Positions 8,716 through 17,029 of a stretch of 64,000 nucleotides of DNA are shown here, one piece after another. Source of the DNA: Arthrobacter sp. SLBN-83 (lineage in GTDB: Bacteria > Actinomycetota > Actinomycetes > Actinomycetales > Micrococcaceae). The position numbers and the translations under genes were made by a program. How positions within the stretch are numbered: position 1 is the first letter of the stretch; each line of letters starts with the position of its first letter. A model generated the notes under the pieces. The model saw only the letters and a program-made list of their open reading frames with translations, did not search any database and was not told the origin of the DNA. Where the stretch lies: positions 124,001 through 188,000 of the forward strand of contig NZ_VFMX01000001.1 in NCBI RefSeq assembly GCF_006715285.1, read 5' to 3'.

Positions 8716-9645
8716 CTAGTCGTCGCCGCGGAGGATGGCCAGCAGGCGGATGATTTCCACGTACAGCCAGACCAGCGTGACGGTGAGGCCAAAGGCAGCC
8801 GTCCAGGAGAAGCGCTGCGGGGCGCCGCTGCGGACGCCCGCCTCGATGCTGGTGAAGTCCATGATGAGCGAGAAGGCAGCAAGTCCGATGGCCAGCAGGC
8901 CGATGAAGACGCCCAGCGGGATGCCGAAGATTTCAAAACTGGTGCGCAGGCCGAACGGGCTCTGCACGGCGCCTGTCCACATCATGACCATGTTGATCAG
9001 CGCGAACACGGCGTAGCCAATAAGGGCGATCATGAAGAACCGCATGGCGCGGGGCGTGGCCCGGACCTTGCCGCTCTTGAAGAGGACCAGGGTCACGGCG
9101 AAGACGGACAGCGTGCCGATCACGGCCTGCAGGCCAACACCGGGGAACATGCCGTCGAGGATCCGGGTCAGGCCGCCAAGGAACAGGCCCTCGAGGGCTG
9201 CGTAGGCCAGGATCAGCGCGGGCGACGGCTGCTTCTTGAACGTGTTGACCAGAGCCAGCACGAAGCCGCCCAGGGCACCGACGATCATCAGCAGCGAGGC
9301 CAGGCCCTGTGCCACCACAAGGGTGACTGCGGCGCCGGCAATCACGGCCGCGAGGCAGGCAGCGGTCTTCATGATGACGTCGTCAAACGTCATGCGGCCG
9401 GTGTCTGCGGGACCGGCGGAGGGCTGGGCGTACATCTGCCGCAGCTGTTCGTCGGTCATGTTCTGGGACTGCGCGCCCCAGCCCTGGCCGGAGGGAGCCT
9501 GGCCGTACGACTGCTGGCCATACGGCGACTGCCCGTACGGCTGCTGGCCGTAGGGAGCGCCATAAGGAGCCTGCGGGACAGGCGGTGCCTGGGTGGCTCC
9601 ACGGAAACTCTTTCCGTTGAAGATCGGGTTGCCGCCAAGTGCCAT
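8716..9645 (-). CDS. Bax inhibitor-1/YccA-like membrane protein
   Basis: A 309-residue integral membrane protein of the bacterial Bax-inhibitor/YccA-related group. A low-complexity cytoplasmic N-terminus (residues 26-55 made of PYGQ-like units) precedes about seven membrane segments starting near residue 90. Features include LILAYAALEGLFLGGLTRILD in the middle and a short C-terminal helix ending LLAILRGDD. Its physiological role is unknown; relatives conduct Ca2+ or modulate FtsH. The ATG at 9645 has GGAGGAA eight bases upstream; longer readings upstream lack a ribosome site. Confidence 0.85.
   Translation of the reverse strand: MALGGNPIFNGKSFRGATQAPPVPQAPYGAPYGQQPYGQSPYGQQSYGQAPSGQGWGAQSQNMTDEQLRQMYAQPSAGPADTGRMTFDDVIMKTAACLAAVIAGAAVTLVVAQGLASLLMIVGALGGFVLALVNTFKKQPSPALILAYAALEGLFLGGLTRILDGMFPGVGLQAVIGTLSVFAVTLVLFKSGKVRATPRAMRFFMIALIGYAVFALINMVMMWTGAVQSPFGLRTSFEIFGIPLGVFIGLLAIGLAAFSLIMDFTSIEAGVRSGAPQRFSWTAAFGLTVTLVWLYVEIIRLLAILRGDD
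9481..9570 (-). repeat. PYGQ-type coding repeat
   Basis: Residues 26-55 of the Bax-inhibitor-like protein consist of degenerate PYGQ/SYGQ/APYG units, giving an imprecise 12-15 base repeat at the DNA level. The region is Pro/Tyr/Gly/Gln-rich and should be disordered. Confidence 0.75.
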
Positions 9646-9726
9646 TGCGGTGTTCCTCCATGTGGGTGTGGGTGATGGTTTGGTTACGCTACCAATTCCC
9701 ACGTGGCGGCGGCCCGGAAAGTTCCC

Positions 9727-9785
9727 CAGGGGCCCGGTTGCAACCGAACCGTGACCGTTGCGTCCCTGCACGCACCGGGCCCCTG
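9727..9785 (-). terminator. Candidate terminator of the liv operon
   Basis: Twelve-bp perfect arms (9727-9738 and 9774-9785) enclose 35 bases immediately after the livF stop. The loop is long and the following T-run is poor. Confidence 0.45.
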
Positions 9786-9793
9786 CAGCGGAA

Positions 9794-10507
9794 CTATCCC
9801 ACGCCCAGGTAGGCCTCCTTGACGGAAGGGTCCTCCAGCAGCTCCTTGCCTGTGCCGCTGCGGGTGATCTCCCCCGTTTCCAGCACGAAGGCGCGGTGCG
9901 CCCCGGCCAGTGCCTGGTTGGCGTTCTGCTCCACCATGAGGACAGTGGTGCCCTGGTTGTTGATTTCCTTGATGATCTTGAAGATCTGGCGGATGAACTG
10001 CGGTGCCAGGCCCATGGACGGCTCGTCCAGCAGCAGCAGCTTCGGATTGGACATCAGGGCCCGTCCGATCGCCAGCATCTGCTGCTCACCGCCGGACATC
10101 GTGCCGCCGAACTGCTTCTCCCGCTCCTTCAACCGGGGAAACAGGTCGAAGACGCGGTCCAGGTCCTTCGCAACGCCGCTCCTGTCCTTGCGCCCAAAGG
10201 TTCCCATGTCCAGGTTCTCCATGACGGTCATGCCCGGGAAAATGCCGCGCCCCTCGGGGGCCTGCGAAATCCCGTGGACCACCCGGATGTGGGCCTTCAT
10301 CTTGGTGATGTCCTGGCCGGCGAAGGTGATCTTGCCTTCCGTGCAGTTCAGCAGGCCGGAAATGGTCCGCATGGTGGTGGTCTTGCCTGCGCCGTTGGCA
10401 CCGATCAGCGCCACCACTTCACCTTCCTCCACGGTGAAGGAAATGTCCCGCAAGGCCTGGATGCGGCCATAGTGGACGGATACGCCCTCAAGTTCAAGCA
10501 ACGTCAT
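9794..10507 (-). CDS. livF: Branched-chain amino acid ABC transporter ATPase LivF
   Basis: Second ATPase of the HAAT-type importer, acting at the inner membrane face as partner of LivG. It is 237 residues long, with Walker A GANGAGKTTTMR near residue 37, signature MSGGEQQMLAIGRAL, Walker B LLLLDEPSMGL and switch His in MVEQNANQAL (the usual H is replaced by Q-N context, as is common in LivF). The start overlaps the end of livG by 14 bases. It is the last gene of livJHMGF. Confidence 0.93.
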   Translation of the reverse strand: MTLLELEGVSVHYGRIQALRDISFTVEEGEVVALIGANGAGKTTTMRTISGLLNCTEGKITFAGQDITKMKAHIRVVHGISQAPEGRGIFPGMTVMENLDMGTFGRKDRSGVAKDLDRVFDLFPRLKEREKQFGGTMSGGEQQMLAIGRALMSNPKLLLLDEPSMGLAPQFIRQIFKIIKEINNQGTTVLMVEQNANQALAGAHRAFVLETGEITRSGTGKELLEDPSVKEAYLGVG

Positions 10508-11465
10508 CTTCGGGCTCTCCTAGGTAGGCGGCAATAACGCGGGGATCCTCGCGGATCTCGCGCGGCAGTCCGTCCGCGATCTTCTTCCCAAACTCCAGCA
10601 CCACGATCCGGTCTGTCACGCCCATCACCAGCTTCATGTCGTGCTCAATCAGCAGCACCGTGTAGCCCTCATCCCTGATGGTGCGGATCAGCGCCATCAG
10701 CTCCTCTTTCTCAGCCGGGTTGAACCCGGCCGCAGGCTCGTCAAGGCACAGCACCTTTGGGTCGGTGGCCAGCGCACGCGCGATTTCGAGCCGGCGCTGG
10801 TAGCCGTACGGGAGTTGCCGGGACAGCACATGAGCATGGCTGCCGATACCCACGAAGTCCAGCAGGGCCATGCCGCGTTCGATGGCCGACTTTTCCTCCC
10901 GGATGTGGGTGGGCAGGCGCAGCAGTGCCCCGCCTACGCTGGTCCGGTGCCGTGCGTCCAGGCCCACCACCACGTTCTCCAGGGCCGTCATTTCGCCGAA
11001 CAGGCGGATGTTCTGGAACGTGCGCGACAGGCCCAGGCGCGTGATCTTGTGCTGCTTGATGCCGTTCAGGACCTGGCCCTCCAAAACCACTTTCCCGCTG
11101 GTGGGCTTGTAAACACCGGTCATCGCGTTGAAGCAGGTGGTCTTGCCTGCGCCGTTGGGTCCAATGAGCCCCAGGATCTCGCCACGCTTGATGTTGAAGC
11201 TGACGTTGTCCAGCGCCACGAGGCCACCGAACTTGATGGTCAGGTTCTGCACCTCGACGATGTTGTCGCCCACCTTGACCGCGATATCGCGGTCCGGAGC
11301 CACCTTTTCGGCCAGTTCCTGGTCCACCCCGGCCTCGGCCAGGGCATCCATGTCCAGTTCCGGCGCGACAGGGGCCGCGGGGCTTTCCTGGGTTGCGGCG
11401 GCGGCCTCATGTGCCGGTTGCTCTTCCACGCTGCTGGAGCCTGCGTGCCTTTCCTCGGAGCTCAT
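10494..11465 (-). CDS. livG: Branched-chain amino acid ABC transporter ATPase LivG
   Basis: ATPase subunit with Walker [13 protein letters not shown], a LivG-type signature [15 protein letters not shown], Walker [12 protein letters not shown] and switch His in IEHDMKLVM. It is 323 residues, longer than the usual 255-260, because of an N-terminal extension of about 70 residues rich in Glu, Ala and Pro before the first beta strand ([13 protein letters not shown]). The ATG overlaps the livM stop by four bases (ATGA), which supports this start; an open frame continues upstream but lies inside livM. Confidence 0.93.
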   Translation of the reverse strand: MSSEERHAGSSSVEEQPAHEAAAATQESPAAPVAPELDMDALAEAGVDQELAEKVAPDRDIAVKVGDNIVEVQNLTIKFGGLVALDNVSFNIKRGEILGLIGPNGAGKTTCFNAMTGVYKPTSGKVVLEGQVLNGIKQHKITRLGLSRTFQNIRLFGEMTALENVVVGLDARHRTSVGGALLRLPTHIREEKSAIERGMALLDFVGIGSHAHVLSRQLPYGYQRRLEIARALATDPKVLCLDEPAAGFNPAEKEELMALIRTIRDEGYTVLLIEHDMKLVMGVTDRIVVLEFGKKIADGLPREIREDPRVIAAYLGEPEDDVA

Positions 11466-12709
11466 GCCTCCGCTCCTCTCTGCCCGGCGGTGCGGGTATC
11501 GGGGCCCGACGCCGGAGTGTCCGTGTCTTTGGGTTCCGTGGCGTCGCGGCTGGTGACCTTGTTCAAGGCCGTCCGGCCGTAGGCAAGCAGTCGCTGCCGG
11601 GCCGGGAGCAGACCTTGCGAACGGAAGATCATGATCAGCACCAGCGCAATGCCGAAGATCAGGTATTTGTACTCGGCAATGGCAGTGAACCTGAGCGGGA
11701 TGTAGCTGACCAGGGCTCCGCCGAGAATGGCCCCCACCTTGTTGCCGGCGCCACCCAGCACGACCGCGGCGAGGAACAGGATGGACGTGGTGACGTCGAA
11801 CTTCTGGTTGTTGACGAACCCCACCTGGCCGGCGAACAGGGCGCCGGAAAGGCCGCCGACGGCAGCACCGATGGCGAAGGCCCACACCTTGTATTTGAAG
11901 GTGGGAACACCCATGATTTCCGCGGCGTCCTCATCTTCGCGGATGGCGATCCAGGCGCGGCCCACCCGGCTGCGTTCCAGGTTGCCCACCAGCAGGGTGA
12001 CGATGATGATGATGGTCAGGGTCAGCCAGTACCAGGGGACGCCGTTTGAGTTGGAGAAGATCGGCTGGCCGTCAGCCCCGTCGCCGGGCGGGTGGCCCAC
12101 GTTCTGGAAGCCCACCTGGCCCTTCATGGCCGGGATGATGGTGGCGAGGATGCGGATGATCTCGCCGAAGCCGAGCGTCACGATGGCGAGATAGTCGCCC
12201 CTGAGCCGGAGGGTGGGCACGCCCAGCATGACGCCGAAGAACATGGTGACCGCCATGGCCACCGGAAGCGTCCACAGGTAGGGAATGTGCAGGTACGGCG
12301 AATCCGGGCTGGTCAGCATGGCGGCAACGTACGAACCCACCGCGAAGAAGGCAACGTACCCCAGGTCCAGCAGGCCGGCGTACCCCACCACGATATTGAG
12401 TCCCACCGCGATCAGCGCAAAGCGTGCCATGTCGAAGCAGGCAAGGGCGAAGTTGTTGCCGGGTTCGGTGGTGATGATGGGCGGATTGATCAGCGGCAGC
12501 AGGTAGGCCAGGACCACGACGACTATCAGGAATGCCCACTGTTGCTGGCGGGACAAGGCCTGCCACCGGTCGGAGAAGTAGCCGGGTTTCCGTTTCCCCT
12601 GCTGCCGGAGCGCGCTCCTGCCCGGGGCTTTCGCCGAGGCTTCGCGGTCCTCTGCAGCCTGTTCGGCAGCCGCTGTCCGCAGCGGCGTGGGGCCGTCCGT
12701 CATACTCAT
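11462..12709 (-). CDS. livM: Branched-chain amino acid ABC transporter permease LivM
   Basis: Second membrane subunit of the importer. It is 415 residues, with a polar basic N-terminus of about 55 residues and then about ten membrane segments. The permease signature for coupling to the ATPase is visible at [19 protein letters not shown]. It overlaps livG by four bases downstream, and its ATG overlaps the livH stop by four bases. AAGGAGC lies upstream of the start. Confidence 0.93.
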   Translation of the reverse strand: MSMTDGPTPLRTAAAEQAAEDREASAKAPGRSALRQQGKRKPGYFSDRWQALSRQQQWAFLIVVVVLAYLLPLINPPIITTEPGNNFALACFDMARFALIAVGLNIVVGYAGLLDLGYVAFFAVGSYVAAMLTSPDSPYLHIPYLWTLPVAMAVTMFFGVMLGVPTLRLRGDYLAIVTLGFGEIIRILATIIPAMKGQVGFQNVGHPPGDGADGQPIFSNSNGVPWYWLTLTIIIIVTLLVGNLERSRVGRAWIAIREDEDAAEIMGVPTFKYKVWAFAIGAAVGGLSGALFAGQVGFVNNQKFDVTTSILFLAAVVLGGAGNKVGAILGGALVSYIPLRFTAIAEYKYLIFGIALVLIMIFRSQGLLPARQRLLAYGRTALNKVTSRDATEPKDTDTPASGPDTRTAGQRGAEA

Positions 12710-13713
12710 GCTTTGCTCCTTCCAAGGGAGGTTCCCAGGATGCCTTCGGGCCGCAGCAGCAGCACGAGCACCAGCACCACGAAGGCCACGACGTCGGTCC
12801 ACTGAGAGTTGCCCAGCAGGATCTGGCCGTAGTTGCCGATCAGGCCAAGCAGCAGGCCGCCCAGCAGGGCGCCGCGGACGTTGCCGATGCCGCCGAGCAC
12901 TGCGGCCGCGAAAGCCTTGATGCCAAGGACGAATCCGCCGCTGTACTGGACACCGGACGGGATCTTCATGACGTAGAACAAGGCGGCGGCTCCTGCGAGC
13001 AGGCCTCCGATGACGAAGGTGGTAATAATGATGCGCTCTTTGTTGACGCCCATCAACGTGGCGGTGTCAGGATCCTGTGCCACCGCGCGGATGCCGCGGC
13101 CGGTGCGCGACTTGCTGATGAACCTGTCGATGCCCACCATCATGATCACCGCGGCGATGATGATGACCAGCTGCTGGGAGTCAATGATGGTGCCGAACAC
13201 ATCGAAGATGGGGGTGGGACGGAACATGGTCAAGGCAAGCTCAGGACTGGGACCGCGCCACAGGTAGATCAGGTACTGGATGGTGAAGGATGCGCCGATG
13301 GCAGTAATCAGGAAGACCAGGCGCGGGGCGTTCCGCTTGCGGAGCGGCTTATAGGCGATGCGTTCCAGCAGGAAGGCTGTCACTGCGGAGGCAAGCATGG
13401 CCAAAACCAGTGCCAGCAGCAGGTTGAGGATGATTGCCCAGATGTCCAGCCGGGGAACGGAAGGACCAAAGCCAAGGCTGCTGAGCGTGAAGAAGACTGC
13501 GTAGCAGCCGACGATGAACACTTCCGAGTGGGCGAAGTTGATCAGGTTGAGGACGCCGTAGACCAGGGTGTAACCCAGCGCTACGAGCGCGTAGATGGCT
13601 CCGAAGGTGAGGCCGTCAAAAGTGGCACTCCAGAAGTTCTCGGCCAGGGACGGTATGTCGAAGGTGATCCAGTCGTTTTCCGTCGGGAGTAGTGGGACAA
13701 GAGTGGAAAGCAT
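12706..13713 (-). CDS. livH: Branched-chain amino acid ABC transporter permease LivH
   Basis: First membrane subunit, 335 residues and about eight membrane segments. TFGAIYALVALGYTLVYGVL...INFAHSEVFIVG is the characteristic N-terminal LivH region, and GRGIRAVAQDPDTATLMGVN is the coupling loop. I prefer the ATG at 13713 (AGGA about ten bases upstream); a GTG eight codons earlier at 13737 is also open. It is separated from the binding-protein gene by a terminator-like hairpin, so livHMGF may be expressed below livJ. Confidence 0.92.
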   Translation of the reverse strand: MLSTLVPLLPTENDWITFDIPSLAENFWSATFDGLTFGAIYALVALGYTLVYGVLNLINFAHSEVFIVGCYAVFFTLSSLGFGPSVPRLDIWAIILNLLLALVLAMLASAVTAFLLERIAYKPLRKRNAPRLVFLITAIGASFTIQYLIYLWRGPSPELALTMFRPTPIFDVFGTIIDSQQLVIIIAAVIMMVGIDRFISKSRTGRGIRAVAQDPDTATLMGVNKERIIITTFVIGGLLAGAAALFYVMKIPSGVQYSGGFVLGIKAFAAAVLGGIGNVRGALLGGLLLGLIGNYGQILLGNSQWTDVVAFVVLVLVLLLRPEGILGTSLGRSKA

Positions 13714-13814
13714 GGGAACGTCCTGATCCAGTTGCACGCGGCCTTGTGGGCCCGGCCGTGGGACTTGTGTCTAGTGACCTGGGTTGGTCGTGGAATGCTG
13801 CCAAGCGAAGAAAA

Positions 13815-13849
13815 GGCTGTGGGGGCCGCATCTGCTGGCCCCCACAGCC
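13815..13849 (-). terminator. Terminator or attenuator after livJ
   Basis: A perfect 13-bp stem (13815-13827 with 13837-13849) and nine-base loop, followed on the minus strand by TTTTCTTCG. It sits between livJ and livHMGF and probably makes the binding protein more abundant than the membrane subunits. Confidence 0.85.
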
Positions 13850-13865
13850 GATTCCTGCTGGACTC

Positions 13866-15098
13866 CTACTCCCCGATGGGACCGACGGGGACGATCTTGC
13901 CGTTCTCCACCTTGTAGCCGTAGACGGTCGGGGCCTGGAGTTCACCCTTGGCGTCCCACTTGTAGTGCTTGCTCAGGCCGTCCTTGTCGTAGGCCTTGAC
14001 CCAGGCCAGCAGGTCCGCGCGGCTTTGCTTGCCTGCGTCAATGCCGGACAGGAGGACAGTAGCGGCGTCGTAACCTTCGATCGAGTATGTTCCGGGTTCT
14101 GCTCCCTTGGAGACGTCCTTGTAGGCCGTGGCGAAGTCGGTGATGAGCTCGCCGGGGATGCAGGGGCAGGTGAAGTAGGCGTTGTTCGAGGCGTCGCCTG
14201 CCTGCTTGATGAACTGGTCGTCCTTCACGCCATCCGGTGCCACGAAGGTTCCGGTGAAGCCCTTGCCTACCAGCTGCTGGTCGAACGGTGCACCCTCGGC
14301 GTAGTAGCCGGCGTAGAACACGGCATCAGCCTTGGCGTTCATGATCTTGGAGATGACTGCCGAGAAGTCCTTCTGCCCGGTGGTCACCTTTTCCGTTCCG
14401 GCCAGCGCGCTGCCGAGGCCGGCGGAGGTGGAGGTGCCCAGGCCAATGCCGTAGTCGGAGTCGTCCTGGACCAGGTAGACCTTCTTGGCGCCCAGCTTGC
14501 CGGTGAGGAACTTGGCCGCTGCCGGGCCCTGGACGGCGTCATTGCCGAGGCCCCGGAAGAAGGTGGTCCAGCCGTTCTCGGTAAGCGTGGGATTGGTGGC
14601 CGACGGCGTGATGTGGACCAGGCCCTTCTGCTCGAAGATGTTGCCCGTGGCCTTGGATTCACCCGAGAAGGGCAGGCCGACCACGCCAACAATGTCCTGC
14701 TCGCTTACCAGCTGGGTGACAGGGCCGGTGGCCTTGTTGGGGTCACCTTCGGTGTCGAACTTCTTGAACTGGACCTGGCAGCCGGGGTTGGCCTTGTTGT
14801 GCTGGTCGATGGCCAGCTGGATGCCGTTGAAGATGTTGACGCCGAGCTGGGCGTTGGGACCGGTCTGCGCGCCTGCGTAGGCCAACGTGGTGGTCGCGGG
14901 GCAGGTGGCCTTGCCGTCACCGGCCGGTTTGACGGCACCGGAGGGGACATCCACTTTCGAAATGGCGGGGATGTTCACCTTGCTGGACGAACCGGAGCTT
15001 TCGGTGGTGCCGGGGCCCGCCTGGTTGGCACAGGCCGACAGCAGCATGCTGAATGTGGCTGCTGCTGCCAACGAGGTGAGGACTTTCTTTCGGTACAT
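13866..15098 (-). CDS. livJ: Branched-chain amino acid ABC transporter substrate-binding lipoprotein
   Basis: Extracytoplasmic receptor of the adjacent importer, 410 residues. It has a basic N-terminus, a hydrophobic stretch and a lipobox LLSAC with Cys23 for lipid attachment, then a Ser/Gly-rich linker. The type I periplasmic binding fold follows (TTLAYAGAQTGPNAQLGVNI at the start, VGLPFSGESKA, YLVQDDSDYGIG). Given the LivHMGF partners, Leu/Ile/Val or another hydrophobic or amide amino acid is the likely ligand. An ATG with GGAAGG upstream starts it. Confidence 0.92.
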   Translation of the reverse strand: MYRKKVLTSLAAAATFSMLLSACANQAGPGTTESSGSSSKVNIPAISKVDVPSGAVKPAGDGKATCPATTTLAYAGAQTGPNAQLGVNIFNGIQLAIDQHNKANPGCQVQFKKFDTEGDPNKATGPVTQLVSEQDIVGVVGLPFSGESKATGNIFEQKGLVHITPSATNPTLTENGWTTFFRGLGNDAVQGPAAAKFLTGKLGAKKVYLVQDDSDYGIGLGTSTSAGLGSALAGTEKVTTGQKDFSAVISKIMNAKADAVFYAGYYAEGAPFDQQLVGKGFTGTFVAPDGVKDDQFIKQAGDASNNAYFTCPCIPGELITDFATAYKDVSKGAEPGTYSIEGYDAATVLLSGIDAGKQSRADLLAWVKAYDKDGLSKHYKWDAKGELQAPTVYGYKVENGKIVPVGPIGE

Positions 15099-15223
15099 TT
15101 GTCTGCCTTCCGAAACAGGGCCATGCGATGCGCGAACGGATCAATGGAGCGCCGAGGCGCCCGGAATTGGACCAGGAATTCCTGATTTAGGTTCAAGCTA
15201 ATGCATAGACAGCAGCGAAGCTA

Positions 15224-15239
15224 AGTGACTGAGGTCACA
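15224..15239 (-). promoter_or_regulatory. CRP/GlxR-like operator upstream of livJ
   Basis: On the minus strand TGTGACCTCAGTCACT matches the TGTGA-N6-TCACA pattern with one mismatch at the outer position. The GTGAC-N4-GTCAC core is a perfect palindrome. It is about 125 bases before the livJ start. Binding by a cAMP-CRP/GlxR homologue is inferred. Confidence 0.55.
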
Positions 15240-15275
15240 GCCTTATAACAGTCGTTGCCTATGCGGAATTAAACG

Positions 15276-15309
15276 CAGGAAGCCGCCTGCGATTGCAGGC
15301 GACTTCCTG
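15276..15309 (-). terminator. Terminator downstream of tRNA-Leu
   Basis: A 15-bp stem with one mismatch (arms 15276-15290 and 15295-15309) and a four-base loop begins 36 bases after the tRNA 3' end and is followed by GTTTAATT on the minus strand. Confidence 0.75.
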
Positions 15310-15344
15310 ATGGCCGGCGCTGATTGTGGCGGCCCGGCCAGTTG

Positions 15345-15418
15345 TACCCCAGGTGGGACTCGAACCCACAACACGCGGATTTTAAGTCCGCTGCCTCTGC
15401 CAATTGGGCTACTGGGGC
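15345..15418 (-). tRNA. tRNA-Leu (anticodon UAA), short variable arm
   Basis: The 74-base cloverleaf has a seven-bp acceptor stem (GCCCCAG with CTGGGGT, first pair G-T), a three-bp D stem with an enlarged AATTGG-containing loop, anticodon stem GCGGA/TCCGC with loop CTTAAAA (anticodon TAA), a five-base variable region GTGTT, and a T arm GTGGG-TTCGAGT-CCCAC. The discriminator base is A and CCA is not encoded. The A73 and three-bp D stem fit leucine, but a five-base variable region is class I, whereas leucine tRNAs normally have a long arm. Confidence 0.85.
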
Positions 15419-15433
15419 GCCGGGTCAATGGTA

Positions 15434-15456
15434 CCTGCCAAGGGTGCCTTGGCAGG
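15434..15456 (-). terminator. Short perfect hairpin between ndh and the tRNA
   Basis: A ten-bp stem (15434-15443 with 15447-15456) with a three-base loop lies 16 bases upstream of the tRNA 5' end. It may support termination of the ndh transcript. Confidence 0.4.
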
Positions 15457-15463
15457 AAACGCG

Positions 15464-15500
15464 GACGGCGGCCGGCCCCGGGAAGGGGACGGCCGCCGTC
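15464..15500 (-). terminator. Terminator of the NDH-2 gene
   Basis: A perfect 11-bp GC-rich stem (GACGGCGGCCG at 15464-15474 with its complement at 15490-15500) lies 31 bases after the ndh stop. Confidence 0.7.
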
Positions 15501-15531
15501 GTACGCTGTGAAGCGTGGTGGAACGGACGCG

Positions 15532-16995
15532 CTACTTGGCGTTGGCCGCCACGGTCTCCTTGGGAGCCGCGGCAGCGGTGGAACCCGAGCCGGCCGGCAC
15601 GGCTGCGGGTGCCGCTGCAGGCTTGGGGGCCGGGGTTGCCGCCGAGACGAAGGCGCCGCGGGGGTTGTCCAGGTCCATCAGCTGGGTGGTGTCGCGGCCG
15701 GCGAAGAAGCCGATGATCCAGTTCAGGATGACGCGGAACTTGCGCTCAAACGTGGGCATGGCCATGCCGTGGTAGCCGCGGTGGGCCAGCCAGGCCGGTG
15801 CTCCCTTAAGGCCGATGCGGCCCAGGAGGTTGATGTTGGCAACGCCCTTCCATTCGCCGAAGCCGGCCACGGCACCAAGGTTCTTGTGCTTGTAGTCGGT
15901 CAGCGGCTTGTCCCAGCGGGAAGCCCAGAGGTTCTTGGCAAGGCGCTTGGCCTGGCGCAGGGCGTGCTGGGCGTTGGGAACGCAGGTGCCGTCCGGCAGG
16001 CCCTTTCCGGTGAGGTCCGGAACAGCGGCGATGTCGCCGGCTGCCCAGGCGTTCTCCACGATGCCTTCGTCCCCGGAGATGCGCAGGTCCGGCAGGACGC
16101 GGACGCGGCCGCGGGGCTCGAGCGGGAAGTCGGTGGAGCGGACCATGGGGTTGGCCTGCACGCCGGCGGTCCACACCAGGGTGTCCGCCTCGAATTCCTG
16201 GGCGGGGGTCTTGTCCGGAAGGTTGATGAGCTTGAGGGTGCCCTCGGCGCTGTCCAGCGAGGTGTTGAGGAGGACCTCAATGCCGCGGCTGCGCAGGTGT
16301 TCCACCACCCAGTCGGCCTGCTGGGCGGTGACCTCGGGCATGATGCGGCCCATGGCCTCGACCAGCACGAAGCGCACTTCCTCCTGCTTGATGCGGGGGT
16401 TGTTGCGCACTGCGGCGCGGGCGAGGTCTTCCATTTCGGTGATGCACTCGATGCCGGCGAAGCCGCCGCCGACCACCACGAAGGTGAGGGCACGGGCGCG
16501 TGCGGCAGGGTCCGTCATGGTGGAGGCAACCTCGATGCGCTCGAGCAGCTTGTTGCGCAGCGCAACGGCTTCCTCGATGGTCTTCAGGCCGATGCCCTTG
16601 TCCGCCAGGCCCTTGATGGGGAACGTGCGGGTGATGGCGCCGGCCGCGAGCACGACGTCGAAGTAGGGAACCTCAAAGTTTTCGCCGCCGTCGGCGGGAG
16701 CCACAACAGCCTTGCGGTTGACGTGGTCGATCGAGGTGACGCGCCCCTGGATCAGTTCCGTCTGCTTGAGGTGCTGGCGGTGGGATACCACTGCGTGGCG
16801 GGCTTCGATGTTGCCGCCGGCAACCTCGGGGAGGAAGGGCTGGTAGGTCATGTAGGGCAGGGGATCAACGACGGTAACGATGCCACCGGCATTCGCGATC
16901 TTCTTCTGCAGTTTCAGTGCTACGTACAGGCCGACGTACCCGCCGCCGACGACGAGTACCCTGGGACGGTCCTGGAGCTGTGGGGTGGTTGCCAT
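15532..16995 (-). CDS. ndh: Type II NADH:quinone oxidoreductase (NDH-2)
   Basis: Single-subunit, non-proton-pumping flavoprotein passing electrons from NADH to menaquinone at the inner face of the membrane. It is 487 residues with two dinucleotide-binding motifs: VLVVGGGYVGLYVALKL at residues 13-29 (FAD) and FVVVGGGFAGIECITEM near residue 170 (NADH). The FAD-contacting AWAAGDIAAVPD follows. The C-terminal membrane-anchoring region around RVILNWIIGFFAGRD is present, followed by an Ala/Pro-rich tail of about 40 residues. The ATG follows TATCCT by six bases with no Shine-Dalgarno, suggesting a leaderless message. Confidence 0.9.
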   Translation of the reverse strand: MATTPQLQDRPRVLVVGGGYVGLYVALKLQKKIANAGGIVTVVDPLPYMTYQPFLPEVAGGNIEARHAVVSHRQHLKQTELIQGRVTSIDHVNRKAVVAPADGGENFEVPYFDVVLAAGAITRTFPIKGLADKGIGLKTIEEAVALRNKLLERIEVASTMTDPAARARALTFVVVGGGFAGIECITEMEDLARAAVRNNPRIKQEEVRFVLVEAMGRIMPEVTAQQADWVVEHLRSRGIEVLLNTSLDSAEGTLKLINLPDKTPAQEFEADTLVWTAGVQANPMVRSTDFPLEPRGRVRVLPDLRISGDEGIVENAWAAGDIAAVPDLTGKGLPDGTCVPNAQHALRQAKRLAKNLWASRWDKPLTDYKHKNLGAVAGFGEWKGVANINLLGRIGLKGAPAWLAHRGYHGMAMPTFERKFRVILNWIIGFFAGRDTTQLMDLDNPRGAFVSAATPAPKPAAAPAAVPAGSGSTAAAAPKETVAANAK

Positions 16996-17001
16996 TGTTC
17001 A

Positions 17002-17007
17002 AGGATA
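17002..17007 (-). promoter_or_regulatory. -10 box of a leaderless transcript (ndh)
   Basis: TATCCT on the minus strand is six bases from the ATG at 16995; no ribosome site is present. Confidence 0.5.
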
Positions 17008-17029
17008 GCGCAGTTTGTGAAAATCTTCA

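Noticed and set aside
9481-9570. Tandem DNA repeat or mobile unit
   Set aside because: The repetition comes from PYGQ-like protein units and is imperfect at DNA level; it lies in frame in a normal gene.
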